From: Chitinophaga lutea
GTDB lineage: Bacteria > Bacteroidota > Bacteroidia > Chitinophagales > Chitinophagaceae
Length of the DNA stretch: 64,000 nt
Assembly: GCF_003813775.1 (NCBI RefSeq)
Contig: NZ_RPDH01000001.1
Location: forward strand, 2,728,001 to 2,792,000
Direction: 5' to 3'
Of this stretch, positions 8,703-18,500 are shown one piece after another. The position numbers and the translations under genes were made by a program. The notes beneath the pieces are model-generated. The model saw nothing but the letters and a program-made list of their open reading frames with translations. It was not told the origin of the DNA and ran no database searches. Within the stretch, counting starts at the first letter, position 1. Each line of letters opens with the position of its first letter.

Positions 8703-8735
8703 AAAAAAGGCGCACCTGTACGGTGCGCCCTTTCT
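8703..8735 (-). terminator. Intrinsic terminator of the tricorn-like protease gene
   Basis: GGCGCACC and GGTGCGCC pair around a 5-base loop. The A6 run at 8703-8708 becomes a T-run after the stem on the minus strand, 16 bases past the protease stop codon. Confidence 0.8.
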
Positions 8736-8751
8736 ATTGCTATGGCAGGTT

Positions 8752-11700
8752 TTATTTCAGGTCTTTCATGATTTCCTGTACCGCTTTTTCCAGCTGCGGG
8801 TCTTTCCCTTCGAGGCGGTCGGTAAACGTGGTTTTCACGTAAATGTCCGGCGCCACGCCTTCTTTCTCGAGGTTCTTCCCGTCGAGCGTATAACAGCCCC
8901 AGGAAGGCAGGCGGTAGAAAGAGCCGTCCACCAGTCCTTTCCCGGAGGTGAAAATGATCCAGCGGTAGGTTTCCGTACCGATGATTTTACCCAGTTTCAG
9001 GGCTTTAAAACCGGCGGCGGTCATTTCGGCGTCGCTGAGCGACTGCTCATTGATCAGCAGCACGATGGGTTTGCCGGCAGGCGCGAAATTCGGCTGGGGT
9101 GAAAGTTTGCCGCCGCGGTACTGCCATTGCAGGTAGGGGCGCTGGGCCAGGAAGCGCAGTACCTCATCATGAACGTTGCCGCCGGTGTTATAACGGAGGT
9201 CGAGGATGAGGGCGTCTTTCTGCGCAATTTTCCCGGTCATGTCGATCAGGAATTTATCCAGTTCGCCGGTACCCATATTTTTCATACAGGTGTAAGCGAT
9301 GCGGTTGTTGCCGAGCTGGTCTACTTTCTTCTCGTTGCTGTAAATCCAGTCGTCGTATAGCTGGTCGCCCAGCTCTCCGATGCTTTGCGGATGCAGCCTT
9401 ACGTCGAACGGTTTGCCGCCGCGCTCGAAGGTGAGGGTGATTTCCCGCTCAAATGAAGGCCGGGTAAAATACTGGTCGCGGCAGGCGGCTTTGTTCACCG
9501 TTTCGCCGTTTACTTTGGTGAGCACGTCGCCGGGTTTTACATCCACCCCTGATTTGTCCGCATTGCTGTTGGGTACGATGCTTTCCACGGTGTAAGGTTT
9601 CTGCTGGTCGAACAGGATGCCCGTTTCCATGGTGCGGTAGCTGAGGGCGATTTTTTCGTCTTCGCCGCCGGTGTTGAAGCCGAGGTGCGAAGAGTTCAGT
9701 TCGCCGAGCATGTCGTTGAGCAGTACGCGCAGGTCGCCGCGGTTATTGATGTACGGCAGATAACGGGCATAGTCGTCGCGCACCTTGCTCCAGTTGGTGC
9801 CGTGGAAGTCGGCGTTATAGAAGTTCTCTTCCACGTTGGCCCAGGTTTCGTAGAAAATCTGGTCGAATTCCTGGCGCAGGTTGCGGTAGAAGGGGGTGCT
9901 GATGTTGATGCCTTCGATTTTGTTGGCATCGGGGTTCAGCTTCTGGATGTTGCCGCCGGCGAGCATGTACAGCTTGCCGTCTGCCTCCACGATGCTGCCG
10001 CCGCCGCTTTCCGTACCGGCGATTTTATCCGTTTTGGACGCCTCGAACGGTTCGGAAACGGTTTTCCAGATACCGGGCTTGCCGTCGTGATTGGAAGAAT
10101 AATAAACGGTGGTCTTTTCTCCTTTTTTATTGATGAAGATCGGGCCATACTGCGAACCGAAATCGGGGCTTACGAGCTCAATCCGCTTCATGATGCGCGC
10201 GGTGTTGATATCGATGGAAGACGGTGCGGGCGAGGCTTTGGAGGTGTCTTTCTTTTCCTCCTTTCTAAACAGCTCGTCGAACTTGTCCGCACGGAACGGC
10301 GCATCGAATTTGTCGAGCGCGAGGCGGTAAATCCTTGGGTTGTTGAGGCCGAAAGGATACGCCGGCTTGGTGCGGGAGGAAGTGAAATAAATGTACTTTC
10401 CGTCGGGCGACCAGTACGGATTCGTTTCTGTGACACCGGTATTGGTGAGGTTGACGGTGGTATTTTTTTTCAGGTTATGCACCATGATGTCCTGCTCGAA
10501 ATTGCGGAAAGCGGTGAACACCACGTATTCGTCGTTCGGTGAAAAGCGCGGATCGGCATTCTGGAAGGCCCAAAGCTCGTCTTTGGCGATGGTGCGTGAA
10601 TCCAGCGTTTTCAGATCCAACACCCGCACTTCATCGCGGCCGCTGAGATATACGGCCATGGTGCGGGTTTTGTTCATGTTGATGTCGCGGTTGCTCCTTT
10701 TGTCTTTGGTCAGCTCTTTAGGCGTGCCTTTGCCGTCTGCCGCCACGGTGTAGAGGTTCTGGTAGCCGTTCAGCGTCTGGTTAAAGAGCAGGGTGCGGTT
10801 ATCGGCCATCCACAACACTTCCAGGGCGCGTTCCGCGGGCCGGGGGATCTGGCGCACGAATTTCCCTTCGATGTCAGACACAAAAATCTCGCCGCGGGAA
10901 ATAAAGGCAAGCTTTTTCCCGTCGGGCGATACATCGAAATTGGAGATTTTATCTTTTACGTCAAACCCTTGTTCCTTGGGTAACACGGGGTTCCGGTATA
11001 TTTTGATGGGTACTTTTTCAGCCTTGCCGGAAGCCACATCGTACAGCCATACCTGGTAGTCTTTTTCAAACACCACCTTCCCGCCGTCTGCATTGGCAAA
11101 CGGGCGTTTGATGGAGGTGGAAAAGCTGGTGAGGGCTTTTTTCTGCCCGTTGCTGAAGGTATAGAGGTTGTATTCGCCGTTCGCTTCGTCCGATGCGAAA
11201 TAGATGGCGCCTTTTTTATCGATGGTGGCCCAGAAGTCTTTGCCGCGGTAATCGGTATACCGCTTGTAAGCTTTGGTGGCGGGGATATACGACTGAATAT
11301 CGGGGTTGAAATCGCCCTTATATCTTTTACGGTTGGCCTGGAAGCTGCTCTCCCAGGTGTCGTTGAAGAACAGTTCGCCGCTGGTGGGGTGTTCCACCAC
11401 GTTGTGCGTTACGTTGAAATAGTGGTTAAACACCCGTGCGGGTGTGCCGCCTTCGATGCCGAGCTTGTAGCTGGCGGCGTTGCCGCTGCGGCTGGAGGCG
11501 AAATAAACGTATTTCGAGTCCCAGCTCCAGGATTCGAGCTGATCGCCCGCCTCGTGCATGGTGAGCTGCCTGATTTCACCGCCCTGCAGCGGCATCAGGA
11601 AAATATCGGCGTTACCGTACTGGAAGGCGGTAAAGGCCACCCATTTCCCGTCGGGCGATATTTTAGGGAGTATTTCGTTGCCCTGCATGGCGGTGAGGCG

Positions 11701-11874
11701 AACGGCCTGGGGATTCTGTACATCGGCTTTCCAGAGGTCGCCTTCAAAGCTGAACACCACGGTTTTGCCGTCGGGGCTGAGCGTAGGGTATGTGGTGAAG
11801 TAGGCTTCCGTGCTTTGTGCGTAGACCGGGAGGGATAGTGCGGCTGACAGTAAGCCTGCTAACAATGATCTCAT
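8752..11874 (-). CDS. Tricorn-like S41 family serine protease with beta-propeller
   Basis: About 1040 residues from the ATG at 11874 (MRSLLAGLL), which gives a signal peptide ending PVYAQ. Residues about 30-620 are repeated PD40/TolB-type propeller blades with recurring SPDGK turns. Next comes the first protease part with LGELNSSHLGF (candidate catalytic His), then a PDZ domain around GVDVKPGDVLTKVNGE, and the S41 core with LLINEQSLSDAE, whose second Ser (about residue 945) is the likely nucleophile. This is the tricorn architecture: the propeller feeds peptides to a C-terminal protease. The signal peptide argues for periplasmic action. Monocistronic with its own terminator. Confidence 0.93.
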   Translation of the reverse strand: MRSLLAGLLSAALSLPVYAQSTEAYFTTYPTLSPDGKTVVFSFEGDLWKADVQNPQAVRLTAMQGNEILPKISPDGKWVAFTAFQYGNADIFLMPLQGGEIRQLTMHEAGDQLESWSWDSKYVYFASSRSGNAASYKLGIEGGTPARVFNHYFNVTHNVVEHPTSGELFFNDTWESSFQANRKRYKGDFNPDIQSYIPATKAYKRYTDYRGKDFWATIDKKGAIYFASDEANGEYNLYTFSNGQKKALTSFSTSIKRPFANADGGKVVFEKDYQVWLYDVASGKAEKVPIKIYRNPVLPKEQGFDVKDKISNFDVSPDGKKLAFISRGEIFVSDIEGKFVRQIPRPAERALEVLWMADNRTLLFNQTLNGYQNLYTVAADGKGTPKELTKDKRSNRDINMNKTRTMAVYLSGRDEVRVLDLKTLDSRTIAKDELWAFQNADPRFSPNDEYVVFTAFRNFEQDIMVHNLKKNTTVNLTNTGVTETNPYWSPDGKYIYFTSSRTKPAYPFGLNNPRIYRLALDKFDAPFRADKFDELFRKEEKKDTSKASPAPSSIDINTARIMKRIELVSPDFGSQYGPIFINKKGEKTTVYYSSNHDGKPGIWKTVSEPFEASKTDKIAGTESGGGSIVEADGKLYMLAGGNIQKLNPDANKIEGINISTPFYRNLRQEFDQIFYETWANVEENFYNADFHGTNWSKVRDDYARYLPYINNRGDLRVLLNDMLGELNSSHLGFNTGGEDEKIALSYRTMETGILFDQQKPYTVESIVPNSNADKSGVDVKPGDVLTKVNGETVNKAACRDQYFTRPSFEREITLTFERGGKPFDVRLHPQSIGELGDQLYDDWIYSNEKKVDQLGNNRIAYTCMKNMGTGELDKFLIDMTGKIAQKDALILDLRYNTGGNVHDEVLRFLAQRPYLQWQYRGGKLSPQPNFAPAGKPIVLLINEQSLSDAEMTAAGFKALKLGKIIGTETYRWIIFTSGKGLVDGSFYRLPSWGCYTLDGKNLEKEGVAPDIYVKTTFTDRLEGKDPQLEKAVQEIMKDLK

Positions 11875-12053
11875 AAGCTGCAAGATTTTAGTTTTCCATG
11901 GGAAATTAAGAAGGAAATGGGGTTTGCCGAAACCGTTCGTCATGTATTTTGAGGAAAATGGGATGAAACAGGGGGCTGAAAAGGCCGGGAACCCGCCCAG
12001 GCATGATAAGAAGAAATGATACTGCGGTGGCGGCGCAGACCCTGTAAAATTAT

Positions 12054-12081
12054 AAAGGCCGCTTGTTACAAGCGGCCTTTA
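12054..12081 (-). terminator. Intrinsic terminator of leuS
   Basis: AAAGGCCGCTTG and its complement form an almost perfect stem with a tiny loop 24 bases after the leuS stop. The minus-strand downstream sequence is T-rich (TTTATAATTTTA). Confidence 0.8.
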
Positions 12082-12104
12082 TCTATCAGACATTGAGTGT
12101 GTGC

Positions 12105-14882
12105 TTATATCACCACGTTGATCATCTTCCCTTTCACAAAAATCACCTTCTTCGGTGGTTTGCCTTCCGTCCATTTCAGTATCACTTCATTGGCCAGTGC
12201 GATGGCGGAAACTTCCGCTTCCGTGGCTTCGAGTGAAATGTTGATGGTGGTGCGGAGTTTGCCGTTTACAGACACGGGATATTCCTTGGTGCTTTCGGTC
12301 ACGTATTGCGCGTCGAAAACGGGGAAAGCTGCATCCAGCACGGAGCCGCTGTTGCCGATGAGGTGCCACAGCTCCTCGCATACGTGCGGGGCGTAGGGCG
12401 TCAGCAGTACCAGCAATTGTTCGAGGATGGCTTTTTTATGGCACTTCAGGTCGGTGAGCTCGTTCACGCACACCATAAAGCCGCTCACGGCGGTGTTGAA
12501 CGAAAGCCGCTCGGAATCCTCTTCGATTTTACGGATGGTTTTATGGAGCGCCTTCAGTTCTTCTGCTGTGGGGGCCGCGTTCTGTACGATGAGGCCTTTT
12601 TGTTCGTCTGCAAACAGGCGCCAGAATTTTTTGAGGAAGCGGTGCACGCCTTCGATCCCTTTTGTTTCCCAGGGCTTGCTTTGCTCCACCGGGCCGAGGA
12701 ACATTTCGTACATGCGGAAGGTGTCCGCACCGAATCTGTCTACCACCACATCGGGGTTTACCGTATTGAAGAGGCGTTTGCTCATTTTTTCGGTCAGCGT
12801 GCCGCAGATGTATTTCCCGTCTTCGAGGATGAACTGTGCCGTGGCATACTCCGCGCGCCAGTTTTTAAAGGCGTTGAGGTCAAGTTCCAGCCCGTCTACG
12901 ATGTTCACGTCCACGTGCAGCTCGTCGGTCTCATACTGGTCGCGGAGGCCGGCGGAAACGAACTGGTTGGTGCCGCGCAGGCGGTACACGAGGCGGGAGC
13001 TGCCGGTGATCATGCCCTGGTTCACCAGTTTTTTATACGGTTCGTCGAAGCCGATGTGCCCGAGGTCGAACAGTACTTTCGTCCACATCCGGGAATACAG
13101 CAGGTGGCCCACGGCGTGCTCGGTGCCGCCGATGTAAAGGTCTACCTGGCCCCAGTAGTCGGATATTTTACGGTCGCAGAAATTACTGTCGTTGTTCGGG
13201 TCCATATACCGGAGGAAATACCAGCTGCTGCCGGCATAACCGGGCATGGTGCTGGTTTCGCGGCGCAGGGAGGTACCGGGTTCCGCGGGCAGGTTCACCC
13301 AGCCGGTAATATTGGCCAACGGGCCTTCGCCGTCTTCACCGGGCGTGTAGTGCTCCACGTGGGGCAGTTCCAGCGGCAGTTCATCCGGGTTCATGGCCTC
13401 GGGAACGCCGTTGCGGTATACGATCGGGAAGGGCTCGCCCCAGTAACGCTGGCGGCTGAAGCCGGCGTCGCGCATTTTATAGTTAATCTGCCTTTTGCCG
13501 ATGCCGAGTGTCTCAATTTTACTGATCACCATCTCCATGGCTTCTTTCATCTCCACGCCGGTGATGAAGTTGCTGTTGAAGAGTTTGCCTTCCTTGGTGG
13601 GATTGGCTTCCTCGCCATTGAACGCATCGCCCAGGATGTTGGTGATGGGGATGTTGAAGTGTTTGGCAAAGTTGAAATCGCGCTGGTCGCCGCAGGGCAC
13701 GGCCATAATGGCCCCGGTGCCGTAGCCGGCCAGTACGTATTCGGATATCCAGATGGGGATCTGGCGGCCGTCGAACGGGTTGATGGCGTATGCGCCGGTG
13801 AAACAGCCGGTGATGAGTTTCACGTCGGCCATCCGCTCGCGTTCGGAACGGCTCTGCACGTAATCTTTATAGTCGTTTACGGCCTGCATCTGCGCTTCGC
13901 TCGTAATCGCGTCTACCAGTTCATGCTCAGGGGCCACCACCATGAAATCCACCCCGAAAATAGTGTCGGGGCGGGTGGTGTACACCACGAGGCTTTCCAT
14001 GCTGCCGGCGATGTTGAACTTGATTTCGGCACCCTGGCTTTTACCTATCCAGTTGCGCTGCATATCTTTCATGGCTTCGCTGAAGGTCACTTTCTCCAGG
14101 CCTTCGAGCAGGCGGTCTGCATACTCCGTGATACGCAGGAACCACTGCCGCATTTTTTTCTTGATCACAGGGTGGCCGCCGCGTTCGCTGACGCCGTTGA
14201 TCACCTCGTCATTAGCCAGTACTGTACCGAGGGCGGGGCACCAGTTCACTTCCGCGTAGGCCAGGTAGCCGAGGCGGTATTCCATGAGGATTTCCTGCTG
14301 TTGTTCGTACGTATAGTCGTTCCAGCTGTCGGCGCTGAAGCGGATGGCGCGGTCGCCGGGGCATTCGTGGTGCAGGTTGCCTTCCGCCTCGAAAATGCGC
14401 ACGAGGGTTTCGATCTTCTCTGCTTTGCCGGCCTGGCGATTGTACCAGCTGCCGAACAGCTGCAGGAAGATGCGCTGCGTCCATTTATAGTAAGAGGGGT
14501 CGCTGGTGCGGATTTCGCGGCTCCAGTCGTACGAAAACCCGATATTGTCCAGCTGGCTCCGGAAAGCCCGGATGTTCTGCTCCGTGGTTACGGCCGGATG
14601 CTGCCCTGTTTCCAGCGCATATTGCTCCGCCGGCAGCCCGAAGGCGTCGTAACCCATGGGGTGCAGCACATTAAAGCCTTTGAGGCGTTTATAACGGGCG
14701 TAAATGTCCGACGCGATGTAACCCAGCGGATGCCCCACATGGAGGCCCGCCCCGGAGGGGTAGGGGAACATGTCCAGCACATAACATTTGGGCTTCGTAC
14801 TGGTGTTGCTTATCTTGTAAGCACCGGTTTCAACCCAGTGCTGCTGCCATTTTCGCTCTATTTGCCTGAAATTATACTCCAT
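12105..14882 (-). CDS. leuS: Leucyl-tRNA synthetase
   Basis: 925 residues. The class I synthetase HIGH motif is HVGH (48-51, in GLHVGHPLGY). The editing domain (CP1) carries TTRPDTIFG and the ATP-site motif near residue 700 is KMSKR. The segment between GHIGFDEPYKKLVNQGMI and KMSKR contains an insertion of roughly 60 residues that is common in Bacteroidota LeuRS. The enzyme charges tRNA-Leu and clears misactivated norvaline and isoleucine. The last motif residue is Arg instead of the more frequent Ser. Divergent from ftsX; monocistronic. Confidence 0.97.
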   Translation of the reverse strand: MEYNFRQIERKWQQHWVETGAYKISNTSTKPKCYVLDMFPYPSGAGLHVGHPLGYIASDIYARYKRLKGFNVLHPMGYDAFGLPAEQYALETGQHPAVTTEQNIRAFRSQLDNIGFSYDWSREIRTSDPSYYKWTQRIFLQLFGSWYNRQAGKAEKIETLVRIFEAEGNLHHECPGDRAIRFSADSWNDYTYEQQQEILMEYRLGYLAYAEVNWCPALGTVLANDEVINGVSERGGHPVIKKKMRQWFLRITEYADRLLEGLEKVTFSEAMKDMQRNWIGKSQGAEIKFNIAGSMESLVVYTTRPDTIFGVDFMVVAPEHELVDAITSEAQMQAVNDYKDYVQSRSERERMADVKLITGCFTGAYAINPFDGRQIPIWISEYVLAGYGTGAIMAVPCGDQRDFNFAKHFNIPITNILGDAFNGEEANPTKEGKLFNSNFITGVEMKEAMEMVISKIETLGIGKRQINYKMRDAGFSRQRYWGEPFPIVYRNGVPEAMNPDELPLELPHVEHYTPGEDGEGPLANITGWVNLPAEPGTSLRRETSTMPGYAGSSWYFLRYMDPNNDSNFCDRKISDYWGQVDLYIGGTEHAVGHLLYSRMWTKVLFDLGHIGFDEPYKKLVNQGMITGSSRLVYRLRGTNQFVSAGLRDQYETDELHVDVNIVDGLELDLNAFKNWRAEYATAQFILEDGKYICGTLTEKMSKRLFNTVNPDVVVDRFGADTFRMYEMFLGPVEQSKPWETKGIEGVHRFLKKFWRLFADEQKGLIVQNAAPTAEELKALHKTIRKIEEDSERLSFNTAVSGFMVCVNELTDLKCHKKAILEQLLVLLTPYAPHVCEELWHLIGNSGSVLDAAFPVFDAQYVTESTKEYPVSVNGKLRTTINISLEATEAEVSAIALANEVILKWTEGKPPKKVIFVKGKMINVVI

Positions 14883-14995
14883 ACCAGAATGGCCCCGGTG
14901 AGGGGCGTTTATAGTAAATTAAATATTTATGCCTCAATTTCCAACCGGTGTTCATATGCATATAATAAAAAATGTTAAAATACCGTTTGGGATGG

Positions 14996-15003
14996 CAAAA
15001 GTA
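14996..15003 (-). promoter_or_regulatory. Candidate -7 promoter box for leuS
   Basis: On the minus strand this reads TACTTTTG, an exact TAnnTTTG match, in the AT-rich gap between leuS and ftsX. It would give leuS a leader of about 105 nt. No clear -33 box. Confidence 0.35.
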
Positions 15004-15050
15004 AACATAACTGCCAATTTTTATTATTTTCGCCTCTAAACTATCGATGA

Positions 15051-15923
15051 ATGGCTCAATCAGGGAAATCGTCAGCAAAGAAATCGAAGCCTTCTTATAT
15101 CTATTCGATCATCGGGATCACGCTTGTGCTGCTGCTGCTCGGAGTGCTCGGTCTTTTTATGATTAACGCCAAAAAGCTGAGTGACTACTATAAGGAAAGC
15201 ATAGAATTGCAGGTGATCCTCAGGGACAATGTAAAGGAACCACAGGCTTTGTTATTAAAAGATTCACTCGCCGTTTTGCCGTTTGTACGGAAGATCCAGT
15301 ACGTGTCGAAGGATATGGCGGCTGAAAGATTCAAAAAAGAGAACCCGGAGGAAAATTTCGCTGTACTGGGCTTCAACCCCCTGTATGCGAGCATCGATAT
15401 CAGCCTGTATGCGCGTTATGTGCATCCGGACAGCCTCGCCGCCATCGAGAAAAACATCGCAGGTCGCAGCACCGTACGGGAACTGTACTACCAGCGCACC
15501 CTGGTGAGCGAGGTACTGGATAAGGCCAAGTCCATCGGCCTGGTTATCCTGGTGATCTGTATCATCATGGCGATCGTGGTGCTGTTCCTGATCGATAATA
15601 CCATCCGCCTGGCGATGTTCAGCAACCGTTTCCTGATCAAAACCATGCAGATGGTGGGCGCTACACGCTGGTTCATCGCCAAGCCATTCGATATCCGGAG
15701 CATCATCAACGGCGGCATCAGTGCCCTGCTGGCCATTGCCGGCCTGATCGTGCTGATCTATTTCGCGGAATCCGCGCTGCCCGAGGTGAGAAGCATGCGG
15801 GACTATTTTATGACGGGGCTGCTGTTCCTCGGTTTGATCGTGATCGGCATCGGCATTTCGCTGGTCAGCACGCACCGTTCGGTGATGAAGTACCTGAAGC
15901 TGAAGCTGGATGATTTATATTGA
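15051..15923 (+). CDS. ftsX: Cell division protein FtsX (permease)
   Basis: 290 residues. One N-terminal membrane helix (about 19-41) is followed by an extracytoplasmic domain of about 125 residues and three more helices (about 160-185, 215-240, 255-280), the four-helix FtsX/MacB-like topology. The conserved cytoplasmic segment MFSNRFLIKTMQMVGATRWFI lies before the third helix. FtsX works with the ATPase FtsE to activate peptidoglycan hydrolases at the division site. ftsE is not next to it, so the ATPase must be elsewhere. It heads ftsX-DUF3098-uppP, an order often seen in Bacteroidota. Confidence 0.93.
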   Translation: MAQSGKSSAKKSKPSYIYSIIGITLVLLLLGVLGLFMINAKKLSDYYKESIELQVILRDNVKEPQALLLKDSLAVLPFVRKIQYVSKDMAAERFKKENPEENFAVLGFNPLYASIDISLYARYVHPDSLAAIEKNIAGRSTVRELYYQRTLVSEVLDKAKSIGLVILVICIIMAIVVLFLIDNTIRLAMFSNRFLIKTMQMVGATRWFIAKPFDIRSIINGGISALLAIAGLIVLIYFAESALPEVRSMRDYFMTGLLFLGLIVIGIGISLVSTHRSVMKYLKLKLDDLY

Positions 15924-15945
15924 TTAAAAAGTTCATACACACAAT

Positions 15946-16194
15946 ATGTCTAAAGAAATTAAAGAAACCGAAGGGCGCAGCCTCTTCGGCAAGAGCAACT
16001 ACCAGCTGATGCTGGGCGGCGTGGTGCTGATCGTGATCGGCTTTCTGCTCATGATGGGCGGCGGCGGCAACGATGCCAGCCGTTTTTCACCGGAAGAAGT
16101 ATACAGCTTCCGCCGCATCACCCTGGCGCCTATCGTTATCCTGATCGGGCTGGGCGTGGAGGCTTACGCGATCATGCGCAAACCGAAACAATAA
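15946..16194 (+). CDS. DUF3098 small membrane protein
   Basis: 82 residues with two hydrophobic helices (about 21-39 and 58-76) separated by a short loop containing RFSPEEVYSFRRITLAP, the DUF3098 signature. Found almost only in Bacteroidota between ftsX and uppP. It starts 22 bases after ftsX and is probably co-transcribed. A role in division or envelope assembly is inferred from context alone; its biochemical function is unknown. Confidence 0.9.
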   Translation: MSKEIKETEGRSLFGKSNYQLMLGGVVLIVIGFLLMMGGGGNDASRFSPEEVYSFRRITLAPIVILIGLGVEAYAIMRKPKQ

Positions 16195-16221
16195 CAAACG
16201 GGCATACATTATTATATCCAC

Positions 16222-16252
16222 GGCGATGATCAACATCATCGCTTTTCTTATT
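16222..16252 (+). terminator. Hairpin with T-rich tail between DUF3098 gene and uppP
   Basis: GCGATGAT and ATCATCGC form a perfect 8-bp stem with loop CAAC, followed by TTTTCTTATTT. It could be a partial terminator or attenuator inside the ftsX-uppP unit. Confidence 0.5.
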
Positions 16253-16262
16253 TGAATGAACC

Positions 16263-17057
16263 ATGAGCATAATTGAAGCTATCATCATCGCAATTGTAGA
16301 GGGATTAACCGAGTTTATACCCGTATCGTCCACCGGCCACATGATCATCGCCAGCAGCCTGATGGGCATCAACAAAGACGAATTCACCAAACTGTTCGAA
16401 GTCTGCATCCAGCTGGGCGCCATCCTGGCCGTAGTGGTGCTGTACTGGAAGAAGTTCTTCAATTTCAGCAAACCGTCTTTTTATTTCAAGCTGTTGCTGG
16501 GCGTGCTGCCGGCTCTCATCCTGGGCTACCTGCTGGGCGACCAGATCGACGCCCTGCTTGAAAAACCCGAAGTGGTAGGCGCCACCCTGTTTTTGGGCGG
16601 CATCGTGCTGCTGTTCGTCGACAAGTGGTTCAAGAACCCCACCATCGATACCGACGAAAAGATGGATTATTTCAAAGCCATCCGCATCGGCCTGTTCCAG
16701 TGCCTTGCCCTCATTCCCGGTGTGAGCCGCAGCGCGGCCACCATCATCGGCGGGATGCAGCAGAAACTGACGCGCCACGCCGCCGCCGAATTTTCTTTCT
16801 TCCTGGCGGTGCCTACCATGGCTGCCGCTACAGGATATAAACTGCTGAAACACCATGAGCTGCTGACCAGCTCCGCGGAAAATATCAAACTGCTGCTGAT
16901 CGGCAACGTCGTAGCCTTCGTGGTGGCCATGCTCGCCATCAAGTTCTTCATCGGGGCGCTGCAGAAATACGGATTCAAAATGTGGGGATACTACCGCATC
17001 ATTGTCGGTATCATTATTCTCGCGGCCTTTTTTATGGGCTATAAACTGGAAGCTTAA
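16263..17057 (+). CDS. uppP: Undecaprenyl-diphosphate phosphatase UppP (BacA)
   Basis: 264 residues, about eight membrane helices. Both catalytic blocks are visible: [16 protein letters not shown] (about 14-29), with the essential Glu, Ser and His, and [14 protein letters not shown] (about 155-168), with the catalytic Arg. The enzyme dephosphorylates undecaprenyl diphosphate to recycle the lipid carrier for peptidoglycan and O-antigen synthesis, and overexpression gives bacitracin resistance. It lies downstream of ftsX and the DUF3098 gene, with a possible attenuator hairpin just before it. Confidence 0.96.
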   Translation: MSIIEAIIIAIVEGLTEFIPVSSTGHMIIASSLMGINKDEFTKLFEVCIQLGAILAVVVLYWKKFFNFSKPSFYFKLLLGVLPALILGYLLGDQIDALLEKPEVVGATLFLGGIVLLFVDKWFKNPTIDTDEKMDYFKAIRIGLFQCLALIPGVSRSAATIIGGMQQKLTRHAAAEFSFFLAVPTMAAATGYKLLKHHELLTSSAENIKLLLIGNVVAFVVAMLAIKFFIGALQKYGFKMWGYYRIIVGIIILAAFFMGYKLEA

Positions 17058-17069
17058 AACCCCCAATAG

Positions 17070-18317
17070 TTGAAATCTCTGTACCTCTTCTGTGCCGGCA
17101 TGCTGCTGGCATATGCCGCATCGGCGCAACGCAATTATGTACCCGGTGCGTTACTGCTCCTTAACGGCGACAGCCTTTCCGGGCAAATCGATTACCGGAA
17201 ATGGGACATTAACCCGCTTACGGTGAGTTTCCGGGAAGGAGACAACGCCGCTGCCAAAGAGTATGTTCCTGCCGATATCAAAGGTTTCCGCATCCGCGAG
17301 AACCAGGAAACCTACCTGTCGCTGCCGGCGGTGATGGACGTCACCAACGAAAAACTGGATGTATTGTCGTTCCGCCCCGACCGTGATACGATTACCGGCA
17401 ATCACTTCATGCGGGTGCTGATGACAGGCCCCGTGCAGCTGTTGTTGTACGCCGACCGCAATCACCGGCAGCACTTTTTTATCATCGAAAAAGACAGCGT
17501 TACGCAACTGGTGAAAAAAATGGTGTTCATCGGCGACAGAAACTCGCCGGACTACGGCAAACTGAAAACGCATCATTTCTACCGCCAGCAATTGGTGGTG
17601 GCCTTGGGCGACTGTGTGCCCGCGCGCCAGCTGGCCGGTCTCGATTATTCGGAGACTGCCCTGCGCAGGGTGCTGCAGCAATATGTGGCCTGCCGCTATC
17701 CCGGCCAGCAGGTGGAACTGCCGAAAAAAGATAAAGACCTCCGTGTGTCCCTGGGCGTAATGGGTGGGGCCGGTCTGAACATGTACCGTTTTTCGGGAGT
17801 GCATCCCATGGCGCTGGGTCAATACGGCCCGCAGGCGGCACCGGTGATCGGTGTTTTCCTGGATGTACCTATTTCCCGCAACCGCCAGAAGCTGGCCTGG
17901 ACCAACGAGCTCATTTATACGAGCCGCGCCGTCCGGGGCAACTGGAGCAAAAACGGCTTTTTGAACGAAGTGGATGTGCAGGAACATTATGTGCAGGTGC
18001 AAACGCTCGTTAAATATACTTTCCCCACCGGCACCTGGCGCCCTTATTTCAATGCAGGCATGACCGGCGCCATTTATATCGGCGGGAAAGACGAGTTGCG
18101 CAAAACACGTGAAAACGATGGCAGCCTGGTAGAAGCGACTACTGCGCTCGACGGCGGGCGGGAGTTCTTCCTGCCGCTGCTGATAGGGGCGGGTGTCCGG
18201 TATAACAGGCTGCATACGGAACTGCGGGTGATATTGCCCAACAACATGAGCCCTTACGAAGCACTGTCGGCTACTGCCATCACACCGCAACTGCTGGTGC
18301 GATATACATTGTTCTGA
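17070..18317 (+). CDS. Exported protein with C-terminal beta-barrel-like region, unknown function
   Basis: 415 residues from a TTG start at 17070, which gives a signal peptide (1-20, ASAQR); no ATG fits. The N-terminal half carries the recurring Bacteroidota pattern LLLNGDSLSGQIDYR. The C-terminal half, from about residue 225, alternates hydrophobic and polar residues and ends in an aromatic residue (RYTLF), as outer-membrane beta-barrels do. Homologues are usually called hypothetical or outer membrane beta-barrel proteins. It follows uppP by 12 bases and may be read from the same transcript. Function unknown. Confidence 0.7.
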   Translation: MKSLYLFCAGMLLAYAASAQRNYVPGALLLLNGDSLSGQIDYRKWDINPLTVSFREGDNAAAKEYVPADIKGFRIRENQETYLSLPAVMDVTNEKLDVLSFRPDRDTITGNHFMRVLMTGPVQLLLYADRNHRQHFFIIEKDSVTQLVKKMVFIGDRNSPDYGKLKTHHFYRQQLVVALGDCVPARQLAGLDYSETALRRVLQQYVACRYPGQQVELPKKDKDLRVSLGVMGGAGLNMYRFSGVHPMALGQYGPQAAPVIGVFLDVPISRNRQKLAWTNELIYTSRAVRGNWSKNGFLNEVDVQEHYVQVQTLVKYTFPTGTWRPYFNAGMTGAIYIGGKDELRKTRENDGSLVEATTALDGGREFFLPLLIGAGVRYNRLHTELRVILPNNMSPYEALSATAITPQLLVRYTLF

Positions 18318-18463
18318 GCCCGTACAGCACCTATTGTTCCATTGCCGGAGCCGCTGCAAAAGGATGTCCATCACAATGAATATCTCCGCATTGCCGGAGT
18401 AAAAAAAGAAGCCTGTGTGATCTTTATTCCCTGGGGGAACAGGGCAAATCTTGAATCGACGCA

Positions 18464-18500
18464 ATAAAAAAAGAGGCTGTTTTCGCAGCCTCTTTTTTAT
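18464..18500 (-). terminator. Intrinsic terminator of ald
   Basis: AAAAAAAGAGGCTG and its complement pair around a short loop; the stem begins directly at the ald stop codon. A/T flanks on both sides could also stop plus-strand transcripts. Confidence 0.85.

Noticed and set aside
12781..12795. KMSKR instead of KMSKS in LeuRS as a sign of inactivity
   Set aside because: Variation after KMSK is tolerated in class I synthetases and all other leuS motifs are intact.
12306..14978. Very long open frame (about 890 codons) antisense to leuS
   Set aside because: It mirrors the leuS codon pattern, shows no protein motif, and leuS is unmistakable. Similar antisense frames opposite ruvB, porX, susD and the beta-barrel gene were rejected for the same reason.
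18318..18464. In-frame open stretch of about 50 codons after the stop of the beta-barrel-like gene (readthrough or broken gene)
   Set aside because: The upstream protein ends in a normal aromatic barrel terminus, and an open run of this length is expected by chance.
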